Of a DNA stretch of 64,000 nt, positions 30,101 to 43,861 are shown in pieces. Source of the stretch: Anthopleura xanthogrammica (lineage: Eukaryota > Cnidaria > Anthozoa > Actiniaria > Actiniidae). Numbering within the stretch: position 1 is the first letter of the stretch; every line of letters begins with the position of its first letter. The DNA is taken from assembly GCA_964019055.1 (NCBI GenBank), contig OZ025213.1, forward strand, positions 12,877,202 through 12,941,201. The letters are read 5' to 3'. The notes below the pieces were generated by a model. That model was not told the origin of the DNA, did not search any database, and saw only the letters and a list, made by a program, of their open reading frames with translations. The position numbers and the translations under genes were made by a program.

Positions 30101-30330
30101 ATGAGTTATCAAGGTATTACGCGGCAATCACCAAAGAAAGTAACTCCCTTCCCAAGCGGAATGTCCGTACGTGAGCTTCCAGTCATTCTGTCGCCACAAC
30201 ACAATATCACAGTGGAATGCACTCACGGACAGCACCGGTATTCCACTTTAATGTGGTTTTAAAAACACGTCTCCGCTCTCTACAGCCGTTTGCAACCAAA
30301 GATAGAAATATCAGTTACGATCTACGCAGA
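30101..30330 (+). pseudogene. Frameshifted copy of the MSYQGITRQSP reading frame
   Basis: This matches the open frames at 49553-49825 and 57317-57553, but small indels near 30170 break the frame. The family has no recognised domain and may be non-coding. Confidence 0.3.
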
Positions 30331-30589
30331 TAGTTAGCGCTCGTACATCATGAAGCTTCGAATCACAGTTGAATGCACGTGGCATTTCTTGTATGTACAT
30401 TTGGAATCCGAATCTTTCTAGGTGTTCAGACAAATTTGGAGGGGCTAATCATCCTTACTGGCAGCTGAAGAGCTGAATTGCGAAGGACGCAGATCAACGT
30501 GGTCGAGTCGAAGGCATACGAAGGCGGCTTTCGGCAGCCGCCATACGACTCATGTCTGACCACGGAGCACAGCTCAGATCGAATTAGGT

Positions 30590-30755
30590 TGGTTTTTACG
30601 GAGGGAGGAAAACCGGAGAACCCGGAGAAAAACCCTCGAAGCAAGGGGGGGGGGAACCAACAAACTCAACTCACTTAAGGTGCCGAGTCCGGGGATCGAA
30701 CCCGGGACCATAGCGGTGAGAGGCGAGAACTTACGCACTACGCCACCCTTGCTTC
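30590..30755 (-). repeat. tRNA-derived SINE
   Basis: On the minus strand, GGGTGGCGTAGTGCGTAAG (A-box region) and CGGGTTCGATCCCCGG (B box) are followed by a tail with AACCTAATTCG and an oligo-C run. It is absent at the matching place in C and D, so it inserted after duplication or was lost there. Confidence 0.7.
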
Positions 30756-30919
30756 CCTTGTTTCTATATAGAGACGCTTTTCATTTGCCCCACGACTACA
30801 AGTTGAAGCCGGCTTTGAATGTTCGTGTATTTTAAGGTAATTCCGTAGTTTTGCATTGCGCACGCTCTACTGCGTACGATTTTAGCCAGCGCGAGCCCGC
30901 GCACATTAGCTATTACTAC

Positions 30920-31560
30920 GATTTCAAGATGGCGGCCGGCTAATTAAAAGTTCGATAAAAAATACACAAGAAAACAACCAAAAAATACCCCAGGAAATCA
31001 TCAAAAGAAGATTATCAAGCATTTTTATGAGAGTTCTGTATGAATTTAGAAAGAGATGACATCCTTTTCGATATTTTTATGTGTAAACTTTCCCTAGTCC
31101 CTTCTCGGTCACTACATTTCGAGGACAAAATTCGTACTTTAGCGAGCTGTAGCGCAAAAACGAGCACGGTGATCTATCTTTTTTATTTCAGTAAATCAAT
31201 AAGGAATAGGTTTACCATTATATATCTTAATTTTAACAAAATTCTATTTCCAGTTTTTGAGATATTCTCAAAAACATACTGCGGAAAACTGTTTCCAGAT
31301 CGATAATAGGGTGCACATCGGAGTTGAAAATTCCCTATTTTTTACAACAACTACATTTCATGGGAAAAAATTTGGCATCCAACTGTTTCTTTGCTCGTAA
31401 AAGAAAGAATAACGTAAATATTTAAATGTTAGCAATGACTTCCTGAAAGAAGTGGGGCCTTTTGTTTGATTTTCATGATTCGAAAATTGCTTTCGCACGA
31501 CCCCAAAAATGCCATAAATTACCGTCATCTAGCGCCAAAACGAGCACGCTTTGCAAAAAC
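30920..31560. repeat. Inverted-repeat arm upstream of copy C
   Basis: From ATTACTACGATTTCAAGATG to the block AATGCCATAAATTACCGTCA, this is the reverse complement of 35760-36350 in C intron 1. The promoter and exon 1 of C lie between the two arms. Confidence 0.7.
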
Positions 31561-32033
31561 AAGAAAAAATACATCTTGATCCATCTTTGACTACATTATT
31601 GAGATTTTTTCTGGTCATTTGCGAGTAAGCAAAGCGCGCGGGAACCCTTTGGTGGTGGTACACGCCGTACGGACAATAGAATGACGTAATCAAGCCATGA
31701 AAAATCAACTCGATGGGTTACCATTTTTTCTTAAGTATGGTGCTCCGCTCGCGCGGGCCAAGCGGGAGCTCCGCTATTATTCTCAACCTCATCCAATAAT
31801 TGTTTGTTATTACGTTATAGCCGCCATCTTGATTGAACTTTACAAAAGAATCATAATATCCCTTTCTTTTGTTACATCAACCAACATGGCCGCCATGGTT
31901 TTTGTTTTTCCATTCTCTTGGGAATGATTGAAAGCCAGAAATAGCCAACTTCACCAATGGTATCCATGGTAAATTGCCAAGTAACCTGGCCACGTGTGTT
32001 AAACGGGCGTTGACTGGAGGTCTGGGCCAGAGA

Positions 32034-32043
32034 GCATAAATAC
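32034..32043 (+). promoter_or_regulatory. TATA-like core promoter of copy C
   Basis: GCATAAATAC lies 113 bp before the copy C ATG, with GCCGCCATCTTG about 215 bp further upstream, as in A and B. Confidence 0.55.
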
Positions 32044-32146
32044 TTGAGTTTTACACAAGTCACTTTAGACTGAACATCAGTTGCCGAACTTATATCACCT
32101 TTGCTAGAGATTCCAAAGTCTTGAGGTACCTCAATCTTTCAACAAG

Positions 32147-35100
32147 ATGGCTTTTTCTCACAGACTTGCTTTCACGTTGGTCTTGGTTGCTTTTGCTTGC
32201 CTGTTATCAGAGGCTCAATCAGATGGTAAGAAAAGTCTGATTAATAATTAGATGGTGAAGTTCTTTCAATTAAGAATTGTTCAGTCGATTTGTGAGTCTG
32301 ACTGGGTGTGCCTCTTCAAACTCCTATCCTCTTTCGATTAAGAATTGTTTAGTCGATTTGTGAGTCTGACTGGGTGTGCCTCTTCAAACTCCTATCCTCT
32401 TTCGATTAAGAATTGTTTAGTCAATTTGTGAGTCTCACTGGGTGTGCCTCTTCAAACTCCTATCCTCTTTCGATTAAGAATTGTTCAGTCGATTTGTGAG
32501 TCTCACTGGGCGTGCCTCTTCAATCTCCTATCGTCTGTAGACGGTTGGAGTAGTAATACTTAAAATACCATACCTTAAGCCTTTATGCATGGTTTTCAGT
32601 TGCCACGAATTACTAGATGCTAAGTTCTTTATATTGTGAGTCTCACTGGGCGTGCCTCTTCAAAAACCTATCTTCTTGTAGAAAGTTGGAGTGTTTTTAT
32701 ATATAATTACTGACTTTAAATACCATATCTTAAGTCTTTAAGCCTAGTTTTAATCTTGCGACGAATTCCGAGTATGATTATGGAGACGGATATTTTTTTG
32801 TCACGAGCGATCGCGATAGAAAACTTGTTGCTATAGCGGTGGAAAGTCTGATTGTAAGATAAACCTTCAAAAAAACTCCTATTTTGTCGGAATAGACTTG
32901 CAAATTATATGTGCCTAACTAAACATAGTCAGGTTTCCAAGTTTGACCATTTTGTCGTTTTATTTTGTTTTCGTTGTTCACAATATCATGTCAAAACTTT
33001 TAAATGAAGCTTGTTTGTGATGCTTAGGTTTTTGGCCAACACTAAATACCGTAATTTGAGACGCAACGCTATGCAACACAAAAATTTCCCCAGAGTATTT
33101 TTTAACGCAAATAAGCCCACCCAAAAAGCAAAAAAATTACCTCTCCAAAAGTACAAGGTGTTATATCTCGAAACCGCATTCACTAAATTTTGGTCGCATT
33201 TGATATTTTGTCCATTGGCCCCAAAAGAGCTTGTTCACAAAATATTGAGCTTAAAAACGTATACCTGTCCTTATGATGAGAGGACAAAAACAGTTTTTCT
33301 GCTCTGTTGCGCAGACTAGTACTAGCCCCCCTTCCCTACCACCATGAGACGAGACCCCCAAGATCAGTAACTGTGGCACAAAAACGGCGGTAGAAATATT
33401 TAAATTCAACCTTCAGGGGTTGTAATTATTTATTGGTCTAGTCATGTTATAATTATTATGTGTTTATAAGGCAGTGATATCGAGCTCACGCCAATTACTC
33501 CTTTGAATAATCCAGTATTTTCTAGCCGAATCATTCATATATTTTCCAAAAGGAAAAAAACCGTAAACAATAACCATGATTAGAATATATTCATACTCAC
33601 TTGACCAATCAGCAATCAGCATTTTAATGCTCTATATCCCATAGAGAAACTAGGGTGTAAAGTGGTGGGGGCCTTGAAGCACAGGGAAAATACGGTGTTA
33701 TTAATTAGTATTCTCTAAGATAGACATTAGTATTCCCTATATAGAGAATACTAATAAGGCCTTTTGTTTACTTTTTGTTTCAAGGTCTTAATAGTATTCA
33801 CTATATAGGGAATACTAATGTCTAACTTAGAAAATACTAATTGAATAAACCGATATTTTCCCTGAGCTTCAAGGCTCTTTCTATTTTGACACCTTAGTAT
33901 AATTACTCTATTGGATATACAGAAAATTATTCAATGTCCCCCTTACCAAAATATTTAAGTCCTAGAGTTTTAAATCATCTCTGAAATACCGTACTATATA
34001 GCTCATGCTAGCAAATTCAATTAACGTTGTCGTGTTGTATCTTTTCCCGTAAAATCGAAATATCAAATTTTGGAAGCATTTCTGTGATTTCTTTGAATCG
34101 ATTCTAGACCACGTCTTCCAATATTCAGCTTTCAAACGGCAACTTATTTGCGTTCTTTGACGTATTACTAATTTAGATAAGTTTTGGTGCCTTACCAGCG
34201 TATGCACATGGTATTGGAGTAGTATTTTTGACTGTTATGGACATACTATGGCCTTTTACATTCGCTCTGACATGTAGTCAAACTGTAATTCGAAATAAAT
34301 ATAATATTAACATTTTGTCAGACATGTCTTATGAGACAATTTTTAACATTTTAAACATTTTATGAGATAAAACTCAAAAAGCGTGTTTTTTTTCCTTCAA
34401 AACTTGTACTTACAATTTTGTCTTGAAATTATATTGAAACTTGTCGACAGAAACCTTGGCCGCTTTCGTCTCTTCACGTTACAGTTACAACCGACTATGT
34501 AAATTCTCGATTAAAATTCTTCAGTCTCGGGGGACAGACCATCACATACATGTTCTTAATGAACAGAGCATTTCATTGTATTTCAGTTATTTCAAAGCTA
34601 AAAAAATATGTCGTATATTACTTTTATTCAAAGATTCATTTTCTCTTGGGAGGGGAACCAAAAAACGTAGCAAACAAATGCATACAAACAATGATCTCGT
34701 GAGTATGACTTTATATTCTAAATCGGTTAGAGAATAAACCCTCGTGCTTTATGGGATTTAAAGCTGTGGGGTATTTTTTACTCAATAATTGCAAGGTTTT
34801 TCTCGTCAACATTCTCGCCAGGAATCACCCACAAGGGGGTTTATTTATTAGTTTTAAGCGTTTAGGAATAAATAAATTTCTCACCTTGAACAGTCCAAGT
34901 ATTTTCGAGAATAATTTCTTACTCGCTTCTTTTTGTTCCAAAATATTGAAACACTAACATTATCCCATGTGCATGTATTATGTATTTATTAGCTTCGAGT
35001 TGACCCGGTTTTTCTTCTTTTTAGCTACTCATTAAATTTGTAAAGACATAATATGACAATTATCATTCTGATCTTGTCATGAAGCAGGCATTTTCCTTGA

Positions 35101-36969
35101 GTAATTACGCACGTTTTCTTAAGTTCCAAATTTTACTATTCCAAATTCAATTTTCTTTAATCATCTGCGAGCCCTAACAATCAATTTTGAGCGTGAGCTC
35201 GATATCACTGCTGTATAAACACATAATAATTATAACATGACTAGACCAATAAATAATTACAACCCCTGAAGGTTGAATTTAAATATTTCTAGCGCTTTTT
35301 TTGTGCCATGGTTACTGATCTTGGGGGTCTCGTCTCATGGTGGTAGGGAAGGGGGGTTAGTACTAGTCTGCGCAACAGAGCAGAAAAACTGTTTTTGTCC
35401 TCTCATCATAAGGACAGGTATACGTTTTTAAGCTCAATATTTTGTGAACAAGCTCTTTTGGGGCCAATGGACAAAATATCAAATGCGACCAAAATTTCAG
35501 TTAGTGGATGCGGTTTCGAGATATAACACCTTGTACTTTTGGAGAAGTGAAAGCAGAAAAACTGATCAGCAGAAAAACTGATCAGCAGAAAAACTGACAT
35601 TACAGTAAGTATCTCCAAGTATCTTAACTCTAGTTTGACAAGATTTTGTCATAAGGTAATTCTGTAGAAATAGATCCAAACATAGAGTTTTAATAAAACT
35701 TCGCACAGTTATTAAGTTAATGCTACTCATTCCAAAAATAAAATAAAAAAGGGGGTCACCGTGCTCGTTTTGGCGCTAGATGGCGGTAATTTATGGCATT
35801 TTTGGGGTCGTGCGAAAGCAATTTTCGAATCATGACAATCGAACAAAGGCCCCACTTCTTTCAGGAAGTCATTTCTAACATTTAAATATTTACGTTATTC
35901 TTTCTTTTACGAGCAAAGAAACAGTTGGATGCCGAAAATTTTCAAGAAAATGCAGTTGTAAAAAATAGGGAAATTTTAATATCGATCTGGAAACAGTTTT
36001 CCGCAGTATGTTTTTGAAAATATCTCGAAAACTGGACATAGATTTTGTTTAAATTAAGATATATGATGGTAAACCTATTCCTTATTGATTTACTGAAATA
36101 AAAAAGATAGGTCACCGTGCTCGTTTCTGCGCTACAGCTCGCTAAAGTACGAATTTTGTAAAGGGAGGGTTTAGAAAAAAAATAATAACGAAAAGGCTGT
36201 CATCTCTTTCTAAATTCATTCAGAACTCTCATAAAAATGATTGATAATCTTCGTTTGATGATTTCCTGGGGTATTTTTTGGTTGTTTTCTATATCTCGTA
36301 TATTTTTAACGAACTTTTCGTTAGCCGGCCGGCATTTTGAAATCGTAGTAATATATATTTGCTCTGCCAGTGTTCGCTCTAAATTCTCCCCACCCTCCCA
36401 TTCATAGTAACTATCTAAAATATTCTTGAACCCGCTCGGCATTGCTTTATAATATATATTGGCTATATACATTTTACTAAATTTTTAAAGAAAACTTTCT
36501 AACTGCCCATGCAAACACCACCGAAAAAACTCTTCCACAAATAACGCACATTTCAAAATAAAAATACTAAAAAATTACTAAAAACTATTTTAAAAATACT
36601 AAAAAATACTAAATAGTACTAAAAAATACTAAAAAATACTAAGAAAAACTAAATAATACTTGAAAAAAGTTTGACGGCGTTCAATTCATATAGCTAACAT
36701 TTCTAGCGCGCAAATATGTTTTCATTCTTATTTCCAATTTTTCAGATGTGTGTGTTCTCGATGGAAAAACGTACAATGCAGGACAAAGATTCATAGACGA
36801 AGGCTGCACTGGATTATGCCAATGTCATTCGGGAGGTGTATTTTCCTGCGTTTCCCTCTGTCCACCTAGCTACGTGGTCTGTCAGGATGGACAAACGGTC
36901 AAATATAAGAAAAAACCAGTTGGTATGAGTGAAGGCCGCTGCTTCTGCGACGTTCCTTATTGCGCATAA
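32147..36969 (+). CDS. Small secreted VWC-like ten-cysteine protein, copy C
   Basis: Exon 1 (32147-32225) encodes the same signal peptide as B. Exon 2 (36746-36991, stop at 36969) keeps the exact cysteine spacing of B. Against B, 14 codons of exon 2 differ and 11 of these change the amino acid, clustered between cysteines (for example CTGLCQC against CTGSCTC). A 3' UTR exon begins at 37373, but an 11.5 kb transposon inserted at 37463 splits it and destroys the ATTAAA signal present in B and D. The peptide is intact, but 3' end formation may be altered. Intron 1 contains two inverted-repeat pairs. Confidence 0.72.
32265..32530. repeat. 68-bp intronic minisatellite, about 4 copies (C)
   Basis: Same unit and position as the array after exon A, with fewer copies. 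Confidence 0.9.
33128..35555. repeat. Inverted repeat inside C intron 1
   Basis: Arms 33128-33495 and about 35180-35555 are inverted copies, including CTTCCCTACCACCATGAGAC, CGTATACCTGTCCTTATGAT and TTGGCCCCAAAAGAGC. The spacer is about 1.7 kb and contains the hairpin MITE at 33672-33874. The intron transcript could form a long duplex. Confidence 0.75.
33672..33874. mobile_element. Hairpin MITE in C intron 1
   Basis: CCTTGAAGCACAGGGAAAAT is mirrored by ATTTTCCCTGAGCTTCAAGG. Internal AGTATTCCCTATATAG and CTATATAGGGAATACT extend the palindrome. No similar insertion is at the same place in B or D. Confidence 0.75.
35760..36350. repeat. Inverted-repeat arm in C intron 1
   Basis: Reverse complement of 30920-31560. 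The pair encloses the promoter, exon 1 and most of intron 1 of copy C. Confidence 0.7.
36556..36665. repeat. ACTAAAAAAT satellite, short array (C)
   Basis: About ten irregular units end about 80 bp before exon 2 of C, the position of the longer arrays in B and D. Confidence 0.85.
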
Positions 36970-37001
36970 AAACAAATAGGAACAACCTAAGGTAGGTTAT
37001 T

Positions 37002-37300
37002 TTGGCTAGAAATCCATCATGAATACCAAGGCGATCTCCTCTCCTTTACAAAGAAGACTGATAAAGCGTAGACACACGATGCGCGTCGCCTGCAAAGTTG
37101 CTTGTAACGGGGAGATCGCTCCGTATGTTCACACCCGTGCAACGCGCGTGCGACGCAGAAGTAAAAACGAGTTCTGCTTTTGCGACGCTGCGAGCAACGG
37201 ATCTCAACGTCGCATTCAACGTCGCAGACAGCGTTGTATCGCGTGCCAGCGCTTTTAATGTGACGCCTATGATTAAACGCCAAAGGGTTCCTTGATACAT
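37002..37300. other. GC-rich block in the 3' UTR intron of C
   Basis: Copy of 29127-29440 lacking 18 bp next to GCGTGCGACG. The length change is a multiple of three. Open frames exist on both strands; no domain was recognised. Confidence 0.4.
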
Positions 37301-37716
37301 ATATGTACGGATATTATAATCTGCAAATTATTTCTCTTACTTTTCTTTTCGTCTCTTTTCATTTTTCACCAGGGAAAAACCAGCCAAGATATCAAGAGGT
37401 TCTAGTACTAAATATTTGTAGCAGTATAGATAATACAATGTAGGAACAAATCGGGATATTAAGAGCAAGTGTCTGTAAATCTCGCCCGGAGTAATGCAAA
37501 AAATGTGCTAAAAAGCTAGTGTGAAAAATCGAAATCCCCCAAACTTTGTCAGTTTGTAGATATAGATAAGCTATAACTATTGGTCTAATTTTGAACTCAT
37601 TCCGATTATTATTTGGGGAGAAAAAAATATTTTTCTGTTGGGCCGTTCTCAAGCGGGTTTCAGAGCTCATTACCATATCGTACATCGAGCAAATTTCAGA
37701 AGAAACCAGAAAAACA

Positions 37717-37769
37717 ATGGCAACAAAAATAGCATTTATGAAGAGAAGACATGTTAACAAACAATCTCA
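37717..37769 (+). other. Possible first exon inside the left TIR
   Basis: ACAATGG is a good start context, followed by MATKIAFMKRRHVNKQS and a GTGAGT donor at 37770. The same exon-like unit is present inverted in the right TIR near 48645-48700. TIR-located first exons could drive transcription into the element from both ends. No downstream partner was confirmed. Confidence 0.3.
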
Positions 37770-38240
37770 GTGAGTATTGATTGAATACCTTGCAAAATGA
37801 ATATTTTTGAGATTTTTGAATATTAACTATTTTTCGGTCATTTATCATACGTAAATATTACCTAACTTTAAAGGCCAAAATCTCGCACTGGCATATGACT
37901 AGATGCTCTGAAACTGTATCCAAGTGAAAGAGCATTGTTTCTACTTGCTAAATGTGAAATAAAATTTTTGGGCTATTCAAATGGCGAAATTTTAGAAGAC
38001 CCTGAACGCGTGACATTTACGTTAAAAATTGCCGTGACTTCTCCAGGGTCAAACAAGATAATCATCAAATATGACTGATTAAACTCCAGATACTTACACT
38101 CATTGAACTAATTTCATCTTTTCTATAGTCTAGAACCTCTAAATTGAACTGTAGAATGGATGTATCTTTAAGTTAACAACATTTGACATTTTCAAAGCGA
38201 GATTTTTTAACTGACTGACCTGAAATTGTTGCCATGAAGT

Positions 38241-41200
38241 GACACCGCGGAAATACGTTTCGTGACGTCATTTTTTTGGTCAGCGGATTCATCATTTTCG
38301 CTCGATTCGGCTTGAGTCGGCCATTTTAGAATTGCATGTCGAATTTTGTAGTTTCAACTTAATTTACTTGGTAGAATGAAAGCTATTCTGAAAGAAATTT
38401 ATTGTCCAACCGAAAGGAACTATATTGGTATTATTTTACATAAAGATTTACTAGCTTTATACTCAAAATGCGTGATTTCTTGAAGACTTTTCACGGAGCC
38501 GACTGTTTTGTTCCCCGGGCAGTTGTTGAGGTGAGTTCAATAATATTACAGTATGTGTCTTACAAGTCTACTTGCTGCACGATTTCTAAAACTTTTAGCA
38601 TGAACAGTTTGCAGTATAAACGAGATACATTTTTTTCTGAAACCAGTGATTGATATAGACTTTATTTGCAAGCAAACATTGATTTCCGGAATATAATAAA
38701 TATGCGCCATACCTAATAAATATTATGTACATTTGATAATTGTTTTCATCAGTAAAATGTTTCTCATTCTGGATCTTTATATACATATATACAGTTTGTA
38801 TTTTTTTTAAATGAGAATGATTACACTTAAACCACGAAAAGTTACAAACACGAAAAGCGTTTAATATTGCTTAGAATCTATCTTTTTAGTGTTTGATTAA
38901 TTGGTGCAAACTTTCTACTGGAATATAGAAAATAATTTATAACTCATGGAGGTTATGAGTGCTATTTGATTTTGTTACAAATTCTTTCATTTTTTGTGTT
39001 CTATTTACAACATAATCTTTGAATAGTTTAGAATCGAAATAATCATAATTTTTTGTGTTTTCCCCAGGTTTCAATGGTGTGCTGTCATCATCATCAGGAT
39101 CATCATCGTTGTTATCTTCATCATTATCACTATCATCATCACTGCCATCATCTTTCATCAGGCGCTGGTTCCACACTTGTGATAGCTTCTTAATATCTTT
39201 GATGAGGTTAGGGAGACATACAGTACAACCATTATTATCCATGCACACGTAGTGGAATGTATGTCCACATGTCAGCCGTTTAATCTCAGATTTGGATGGT
39301 GATTGACATATTGGGGAATCACAGTCGAGGAGGGGGTTTGGTTCAAATCCTGGCCATTTGTACCCAAGAGGGAGGCTCTTTGTAGTGAAGTTCTTTTCAA
39401 AACTTGCCAAGCTATATGAAGTTTCCTGAATCTTAGGTGCTTTGTCGTTTTTGTTGATTCTACTTCTGATCTTGGAGTGGAATATTTCTACTTTCTTCTC
39501 AGTGAGGACTGGGCATAAATGCTGCTTCGAGTTGAAGTAACTAGGAAAGGTCTCCCTTTGGTAATTGGTGTCACTTATCCAGGACAGCGAGGCTTTGTTG
39601 TAGTGATGTCTGTCCATGCCTATAAACATGAGTGATAGACGCTTCATTGCTAATTCGAGTTGCTGGAAATTTCCTCCTCTCACAACCACAGGGTAGTGCA
39701 TAAAGGTTAGTGGCACTAATTCATCAAAGAGGTGGTACAGACAGGCAAACTCAACATCTTTGCATTGGCCAAATGCAGCTATAACATTATCTCGAACCTG
39801 GAGCCACCCTGCAAATGCCAGTGTAATACACAAGGTCACTTTGTCTGGCTTTGGCTTTTGAGGCAACACTTTGCGTAGGCCAAACACTGCCTTATACATC
39901 TCGCTGAAGACAGTATGGTATCTTATAACTACATTTTCAGTGCCATTTAAATAGACATGAAACTGTCCTAGTTCTGGAATCAAAGAATCTGCCTCAAGGT
40001 CATGGCAAACAATTTTTTTATGGAAATACCACGTTGGCCAATCACCAGCAACTGGTAGAACATTGGTTTCCAAGAATCTGGACAGTGAGGGTAGAGCTTG
40101 AAATATGTATTGGTGAGTTTCTTTGTAGTTTTGCTTGCTATGTAGATCTTGCTCAATTTCATCAATTAGTACAGTGGATTTTAGTGTCTGTAACTCTTGA
40201 TCCATTACTTCTCTCTCATATACTCTGAAAATAGATCAGAACATAAACATTTGAATAAGATAAGAATAACTATTTTTTCTTGATAATATTTTACAATTAT
40301 ATTTCACTTTGTTTGCTATCATTACATGATTACTACAGTGCGTTTAAAACAACTGAGGCCACTTTTAACAAATTTTCCACAATTTTTTTATTAACTTTGT
40401 GACAATTTGAGTGCAACAAAATTGTAGTTCACTATTATAAATTATCTCTTATTAATTTAAACTCATGCACACTCATACTTATAATTAAACAAGAAATTAT
40501 AAAATTGTAATTGGAAATTTTTTGCTAGGGTGGCCTCTGTTTGTGTAGGGATGCACAGAAAAATCTTATTACAACATTCAATTGATAATTGTTTTCAAGG
40601 CACACGCTACTAAGGATTTAATAACATGTAGAGATTATGCTGATACCTTATCTCTTTTAATGATGTTTGAAGTATACGTGGGTTCATATTCCTGTAGTGG
40701 GCAGGTGCATTCTCTAAAAATGAATATACACAGTACTGGTACCAAAAGTTAGAAATTTCTTGAATGACAGCATCACTGCATATGCCACCTTTGCATACTT
40801 GTGGCTCCCTTCCATTCGCTGTAATTATTACTTCTCTATGGTTATTAGCTTGGCGTTTTACCGGTTCTTCATTTTGTATATCAATTAGTAGAGTAGCCAT
40901 GTGTACGGCATTTGAGAGTTGTCTCCCTTGAGGTGTTTGTATAGTGTTGATGTTATGAAAATCATCTATCATCAGTATAAGAAAAGATCCCTTGAACAAA
41001 AAGTATGGTAGATGAGTAAAGATATATCTGTACAATTTAACAGTTTTAATAATTATTGTAGTATTTGACTGGAAATGTAGGGAAAAATTCATTAACATAG
41101 AAAATACAAAACAAACAAACTGTGAGTTACTACAAACACTAAAAGTGTGTAAAACTTTGCGATTTCTACTGCTAAATGTAGTGATATTAAATTAGGCAAT

Positions 41201-43861
41201 ACAAAAACAATAAAATATCATAATTTAGATCCATTTGTACTAATTCATTGCAATAAATGTTCTAACATTAGTGTTTGTACTCAGTATAATTTAGTGACAA
41301 AAAAGTGCCTACCTTTTTCACCATGAGTTGTTTAAACCTGTCTTCAACATTTTTGGTGTGACTGAGTGATATTTCATGTTTTTTCTTTGTTGTTGTCTTA
41401 GGGTTCCTTGCAAAGCCAAGTGTCATCCCTGCTGACATTCCTGTAGATGTGAGACCATGAAGATCCAAGAATATTGAACTTTCATCCTGAAAATTTCCAT
41501 GTCTTTGGTTTCTGTTGCATAATAAAGTAATAAATCATGACTATTATAACTTAGTTGACTTGAGCAAAATGTTATCAACATAACTATTACTAAACAATAC
41601 CTGAAGTATAGTAAGTGCCATATTAGTGATGTTATTCTCTTTTCTTGCATGGCAATTTTTTTGGATCCTTGCCTTTCATTGGAAATGCTTTTGAGTAAGG
41701 TATGGTAAAGAGTTGGGGCATGATGCTGGACAAAAGACTTCATGTTGTCATGACTGACCAAAGATTGTCTATCTTGATGCTTATCTATTAAGCTACTAAG
41801 TTTCATCAAGTTGTTTTCAAAGCTGGGCTCTGAAAAATATAATTTTGTGTTGATTTATTAATATTTCAATTAATATTGTCCAGCCGGTGGTTGATCTGAG
41901 ACAAATAGCAATTTTGGGAGCTCGTTAAACTGCAAATGCACTATTATAATCACACTTGATTATTAATGTTTACATCTGAAATACTAATGTATTTGAAATT
42001 TAATGAACTCTCACAATTCCTATCGGTCTCAGATCAACCATTCCAGATGGACAACTTTAATTGAAATATTTGTATATATTAATATCTATTTTGTTTATAA
42101 AATGTGCTATTCATCTTTATAATGTGCTATATGCCATTAGAATATTATTTTTAGTGACAAGACAGGGCCAAGACAACATACAATAAATAATTTATTATGT
42201 ACAATGGCTAAAAGTGTGCAACATAATTGTTACTATTAAACTAATAACAAGCAGTACTATTTGAGCACTATAAACTGTACGGTAGGTTGCACAGTTTTAC
42301 TATGTATGTATCCTAGAGAAGGAATTAATTACTCTTAGTAAGGAGTAATTTCACAAACTAACCCTTAAGTTGCATCTGAATGTTTTCCCATGTTGGCTTC
42401 TCAAGCATCACATCACCATCTCCGCCTAGAAGAATTGGACCATAGCTACTATGGCTTAACCTCCAATAGTTTTCCTCCTGGAGTATCAGTTTGAGAAAAA
42501 TAGTTTAATTGATATTCAATAAATGATAATTTCATTTTGGTTGTAGATTAATAGACAAGTGCATTAATTATGACATGCAAACATTTTCAGACATGAAATT
42601 GCACAAATTAAGCTAATATGTAGTGCCTTACTAATTAGCACTTGCTATGTTATTTAGTACTGTTTGAGTACTACTCTAGCATGTATCATGCACTCTTGTT
42701 TAAAATATGAAAATAAACCTGTTTATAAAATATATCTTTGCATAATATTTACTTGTTTTAATGTATCACCAATTGAACTTTTGTTATCATGATTGGAACT
42801 GCAGTCAATCTTGTCATCTTCAATCTGTATAAACACAACAGCTGATAAGTAATTTTCATATTTATTTTTTGGGGGTAAATGATTCATTTATTATAACTAT
42901 TTTTAAAATTAAAAAAAAACCATTTAGTCAAGTAATACTTAATTTTTGTCGTTTTGTTGACTTGTTTTCTAAGTTGTCATCACTATTATTTCCCTCTATG
43001 AATACTGTAGGAGCCTTTTTGTGACACTTGTTGCACCATCTTGTACCAGGTATGTATCCTTCTAATTGTTGCCCAGCCTTGTCCATAGGGTTGAGGTACT
43101 TGGATGGAATAGGATGGGGGTGCAGTGATTTTGAATGACCCCAAGTGGACGGACAAGAACAGCGTTTATCGTTACGACGTCGTATTTCATCATAATGAAG
43201 CTGGCAAAGGCATTCACTTATAGATATTTGACTACTTCTTTGTATGTCTTTGTTGATTTTTTTAAGATTTCCCCTACAATTCTCCGAGGACTGCCTTGTT
43301 TTGGCAAAAAAGCACAGCATTGCTGCTTGCTATGTAGCAGGAATGATGGTTTTGACGAATGCTCTCGTCAGCTTGTACTACGAGTTTTTTTTATTTTGAC
43401 TTCAATCCATATTTTTACTATGAGTGCAAGCATCATTTTCTGTGTGCAAGACATATATTATCTTAAATGCACTTAGCTCACCCTTAACTTAATATTAAGC
43501 CTAAGTATTGAGTATTACGCCTAAGTTTTATGATTTTATCACTGTAGAGCAGTAAAAGTAGTAAAAGAAATGCTATTTTAGCGTCGCTCACGAGTGTTCA
43601 GCAAGTGAACTCAATCGAAAAAGTTTTTGTGGAAAAACTTCCTTTTCGTCTTTATGGCAAGAGAATATTCAAGTTTGATGACAAATAAAGAGACTTTTGA
43701 AAGGTTTTAAACATTTTATTGTTTTATTATTATTTATTTCTTGTTTGAAATTCGCTTTTTTGTCGATAAAAAAATCAAAACTAGCCGTCCAAAGTGTAGC
43801 TTTACGCGAGAGCCCGCTGACCAGTATAATAAAGTGATCGACAACGTATTTCCGCGGTGTC
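38241..43861. mobile_element. 5.6 kb TIR element with 9-bp target duplication
   Basis: The ends GACACCGCGGAAATACGTT and the inverted copy are flanked by CCATGAAGT at 38232-38240 and 43862-43870. The uninterrupted site is seen in the right TIR of the host element, around 48175, with one copy. A 9-bp duplication is typical of Mutator-like elements, but the encoded protein was not placed in that group with confidence. It carries one spliced minus-strand gene. Confidence 0.85.
38937..43320 (-). CDS. Transposon-encoded protein with possible DUF6589-like region and RING-like finger
   Basis: Seven exons on the minus strand: about 42941-43320, 42753-42824, 42363-42477, 41601-41829, 41313-41511, 40647-40990 and 38937-40224; the last five joins are phase-consistent, the first is uncertain. 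About 870 aa. The N-terminus is cysteine-rich (CSCPSTWGHSK, WCNKCHKK). The middle has LILMIDDFHNINTI and, later, AGDWPTWYFHKK and IPELGQFHVYLN, whose acidic residues could form a DDE-type active site (inferred). The region with LTFMHYPVVVRGGNFQQL resembles the DUF6589 proteins often found in repetitive DNA. The C-terminus has CGHTFHYVC plus CTVC, RING-like, then a run of acidic residues. Likely the transposase or an accessory protein of the 38241-43861 element. Confidence 0.6.

Noticed and set aside
30680..30750. Possible tRNA gene
   Set aside because: Box-like motifs exist but the arms do not fold well and the SINE tail follows; best read as a SINE head.
34441..34737. 98-aa frame in C intron 1
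   Set aside because: Intronic, not shared with B or D, no recognised domain.
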